From NCBI RefSeq assembly GCF_036169555.1, contig NZ_CP108032.1:5518001-5582000 (forward strand): a stretch of 64,000 nucleotides of DNA, in the 5' to 3' direction. Every line of letters begins with the position of its first letter. The stretch's first letter is position 1. The DNA comes from Streptomyces sp. NBC_00306. Lineage in GTDB: Bacteria; Actinomycetota; Actinomycetes; Streptomycetales; Streptomycetaceae. A program made the translations under genes and the position numbers. Positions 62,801 to 64,000 of the stretch are shown here, in pieces. The notes beneath the pieces are model-generated. The model saw only the letters and a program-made list of their open reading frames with translations, searched no databases and had not been told where the DNA came from.

Positions 62801-63656
62801 CGACCAGCTTCTCGGCCTCCGCGCGGGACTCGCGCAGCTTCTCCTCGGCCTCCTGTATCCGCTGTTCCGCGGAGCGGCTCAGCTCGGCGGCCTGCTGGCG
62901 AGCCTGGTCGGACTCGGCGGTGGTGGAGGTCCGCAGCTGCTCGGCGTGGCTGGTGGCCTCCTGCGCCTGGTTGGACGCGGCGTTCAGCAGCCGTTCGGCG
63001 TCCTTGCGGGCGCGCAGCAGGATCGCCTCGGCCTCCGAGCGGGCCGACTCGGCCTCGGAGCCGAGGCGCCGGCCGGCCTCCTCGGCGACCCGGGCGGCCT
63101 CCGCGCGGGCGGCGGCCAGCGACTTCTCGGCCTCGGCGCGGGACTCCTCGAGGAGCCGGCGGGCCTGGGCCTCGGTGCGGGCGCGCAGCTGCTCGGCCCA
63201 GGCGACGTTCTCGTTGACGTGCGCCTCGACGGTCTGACGGCGCTCGGCAAGCTCCTGGTCCAGGCGCTGCCGGCGCTGGTTCGCCTCGGTGTGCAGCTCG
63301 GCCTGGAGACGGGCCTGGTGCTCGGCGTGCTCCTGGAGGATGCGCTGCGTCTGGGCGCGGACGTCGCGCAGTTCGCGCTCGGCGTCCGTCCTGAGCTGAT
63401 CCGCCTGGATCTGCGCGTTCCGGAGCAACTGCTCGGCCTGGTAGCCGATGTCCGCATTGTCGTACGCCGGACGGGAGGCGAGACTGCGTCGCGCCTCGTG
63501 GAGCTTGGCGCGCAACACCTCGACCTGGTAGCCGAGGTCTTCGGCGTGCTGGACGGCCTTCTCCCGCTCGGTCTTCAGCCGGTCCATCTCGGCTTCGAAC
63601 CGCGAGAGGTGGTCGTCGTCAGCTCGGTGGCTCTCCTGGCGTTCGTAGCCCCGCAC
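59823..63656 (-). CDS. scy: Polarity scaffold protein Scy
   Basis: 1277 aa from the GTG giving VRGYERQESHRADDDHLSRF, which matches the start I recall for Scy; an ATG at 63704 would add 16 residues. Residues about 20-170 form a heptad coiled coil (FEAEMDRLKTEREKAVQHAEDLG), then more than 1000 residues of A/E/R-rich repeats whose pattern fits the 51-residue (hendecad-type) Scy repeat, e.g. repeated TEAERLRxEAEEQA-type phrases. The end (RREDIQAEISRVQDVLEALESFE) is heptad-like again. Scy gathers DivIVA and FilP at hyphal tips and so sets where new tips form. Its antisense strand is open over 4 kb because of the codon pattern. Confidence 0.95.
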   Translation of the reverse strand: MRGYERQESHRADDDHLSRFEAEMDRLKTEREKAVQHAEDLGYQVEVLRAKLHEARRSLASRPAYDNADIGYQAEQLLRNAQIQADQLRTDAERELRDVRAQTQRILQEHAEHQARLQAELHTEANQRRQRLDQELAERRQTVEAHVNENVAWAEQLRARTEAQARRLLEESRAEAEKSLAAARAEAARVAEEAGRRLGSEAESARSEAEAILLRARKDAERLLNAASNQAQEATSHAEQLRTSTTAESDQARQQAAELSRSAEQRIQEAEEKLRESRAEAEKLVAEAKDAAAKQLASADSVNEQRTRTAKAEIARLVAEATTESEALKADAEQALADARAEAEKVVAAAAEKARTSVAEDSAAQLAKAARTAEEVLTKASDDARETTRKAGEEAERIRREAEAEADRLRGEAAEQADQLKGAAKDDTKEYRAKTVELQEEARRLRGEAEQLRAEAVAEGERIRGEARREAVQQIEEGASTAEDLLTKARADADELRSGASSDSERVRTEAIERATTLRRQAEETLERTRAEAERLRVEAEEQADSVRAAAEQAAEAVREETERGVAARQEEAADELRRLHTEAESRLASAEQNLTDSRAEGERIRREAAEETERLRTEAAERIRTLQAQAEQEAERLRTEAAADASTTRAEAENIAVRLRSDAASEAERLKNEAQDTADRLRAEAAAAADRVGAEAAEALGAAQEEAVRRRREAEEILESARGEADRERERAREQSEELLASARKRVEEAQTEAHRLVEEADRRATEMVAAAEQTAKQVRDSVQGLHEQAEQEITGLRSAAEHAAERTRSEAQDEADRVRTDAHAERERAAEDAARLRTRAQEETDAANSLAERTVTEAITESDRLRADTQEYVQRMRTEASDAVASAEQDAARARAEAREDANRIRSEAAAQADRLIGEATSESERVRSESDGILDEARQAADKRRADAAEQADQLINEAAGEAERLRAEAAETVGSAQQAAERIRAEAQNLKAEAEAEAERMRNEARDEADRTVDEAREASAKRRADAAEQADQLINKAQEEALRAALEAEEQADTMVGAARTEADRLVAEATVEGNSRVEKARTDADELLVGARRDAAAIRERAEELRTRIEAEIDELHERARRETSEQMKTAGERVDQLVKAATEQQAEAEAKAKELVSEANSEAGKVRIAAVKKAEGLLKEAEQKKAELTREAERIKADAEAEAERLVGEGQRELDVLVRRREDIQAEISRVQDVLEALESFEAPGGGKDGGVKAGATAGVTRSSGKSHES

Positions 63657-63822
63657 TGCGCGGTCCCATCCGTCCCCTGGTCGCAACTCTCTCCAAACGA
63701 GCACCGTTCGCCGGCGAACGGCCCCCCGGGGAATGGTGACAGATCAACGGAGGGAACGCGGCGCGGCCCCGACCCGGCCCCGGCCCGGAATCGCCCACTC
63801 TACCGGGCCGGGAATCCAGCGG

Positions 63823-64000
63823 TCAGTGCTCCGTTGCAGAGGTGACGAGTTCGGTCAGCACGCCGTGGCAGTCCTTGGGGTGGAGAAAAGTGATACGGGA
63901 GCCCATGGAGCCGATACGCGGCTCGTCGTAGAGAACACGCACACCCTTGTCGCGGACGGCCTGGGCGTCCCCGTCGACGTCGGCGGTGCCGAAGGCGATG
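63823..64000 (-). CDS. mce: Methylmalonyl-CoA epimerase, C-terminal part
   Basis: Only the last 59 codons are in the window; the gene runs past 64000. The end reads IAFGTADVDGDAQAVRDKG, then RIGSMGSRITFLHPKDCHGVL-TELVTSATEH. HPKDCHGVLTEL is the typical end of this vicinal-oxygen-chelate enzyme, which interconverts (R)- and (S)-methylmalonyl-CoA. Its position beside scy fits the Streptomyces order. Confidence 0.9.
   Translation of the reverse strand, partial: IAFGTADVDGDAQAVRDKGVRVLYDEPRIGSMGSRITFLHPKDCHGVLTELVTSATEH

Noticed and set aside
59769..63845. Plus-strand open frame of about 1358 codons
   Set aside because: It is antisense to scy; the product is Leu/Gly/Ala low-complexity with no domain, as expected from the reversed coiled-coil codons.

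Overview
The window is a Streptomyces (or very close actinomycete) chromosome segment. Base composition is very high in G+C, many genes start with GTG or TTG, and the gene order is one I know from the Streptomyces core: nrtL-lysA-hom-thrC-thrB-rho, rpmE-prfA-prmC, the atp operon, nucS, then the cytoskeletal pair filP/scy and methylmalonyl-CoA epimerase. Gene calls come from reading the translated proteins and their motifs; no database search was possible.

About 1-9260 is accessory DNA. A tRNA-Arg(CCG) gene (9189-9260, minus strand) has the anticodon-to-3' part of its sequence repeated at 1103-1142 (38 of 40 bases), so 1.1-9.2 kb looks like an island that entered at the 3' end of that tRNA. 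No integrase, replication or transfer gene is left. Cargo: an HTH gene overlapping a SecB-like chaperone gene behind a perfect 8+8 palindrome; a low-G+C 2-kb cassette framed by two copies of a tRNA-Ser-like 3' half, holding a membrane-anchored small protein and a PD-(D/E)XK-nuclease-like protein; a second small membrane protein; long nested inverted repeats; a YdcF-family gene; a GntR regulator broken by two frameshifts; and one unknown protein.

9.6-28.9 kb is core metabolism and information processing: a single-domain response regulator, an ArgS-like protein without catalytic domain (nrtL), lysine/threonine synthesis (lysA, hom, thrC, thrB), transcription terminator Rho with a long disordered R/Q/G-rich insert, a secreted trypsin-like protease with FG-GAP repeats, an LCP cell-wall ligase, ribosomal protein L31, release factor 1 and its methylase, the threonylcarbamoyl-AMP synthase, a phosphatase-like protein lacking the nucleophilic cysteine, a serine hydroxymethyltransferase and a TagO/WecA-type glycosyl transferase.

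29.1-36.9 kb is the complete F1Fo ATP synthase operon atpIBEFHAGDC, with hairpins between atpH/atpA and atpD/atpC. A DUF2550 membrane protein follows. 37.6-46.6 kb holds a modular chitinase with a DasR-type promoter, a two-component system, a cobalamin adenosyltransferase, an ABC exporter divergent from a TetR regulator, a 3-hydroxybutyryl-CoA dehydrogenase and a STAS anti-anti-sigma protein. 46.9-58.6 kb holds a membrane-tethered NTPase, intergenic repeats, the mismatch endonuclease nucS, an SCO5389-family protein, a luciferase-like oxidoreductase, a zinc-ribbon protein and two paralogous ABC-2 transporters that bracket an unknown protein and a potassium-channel-like membrane protein with a degenerate filter. 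The window ends with the polar-growth scaffold genes filP and scy and the end of mce.
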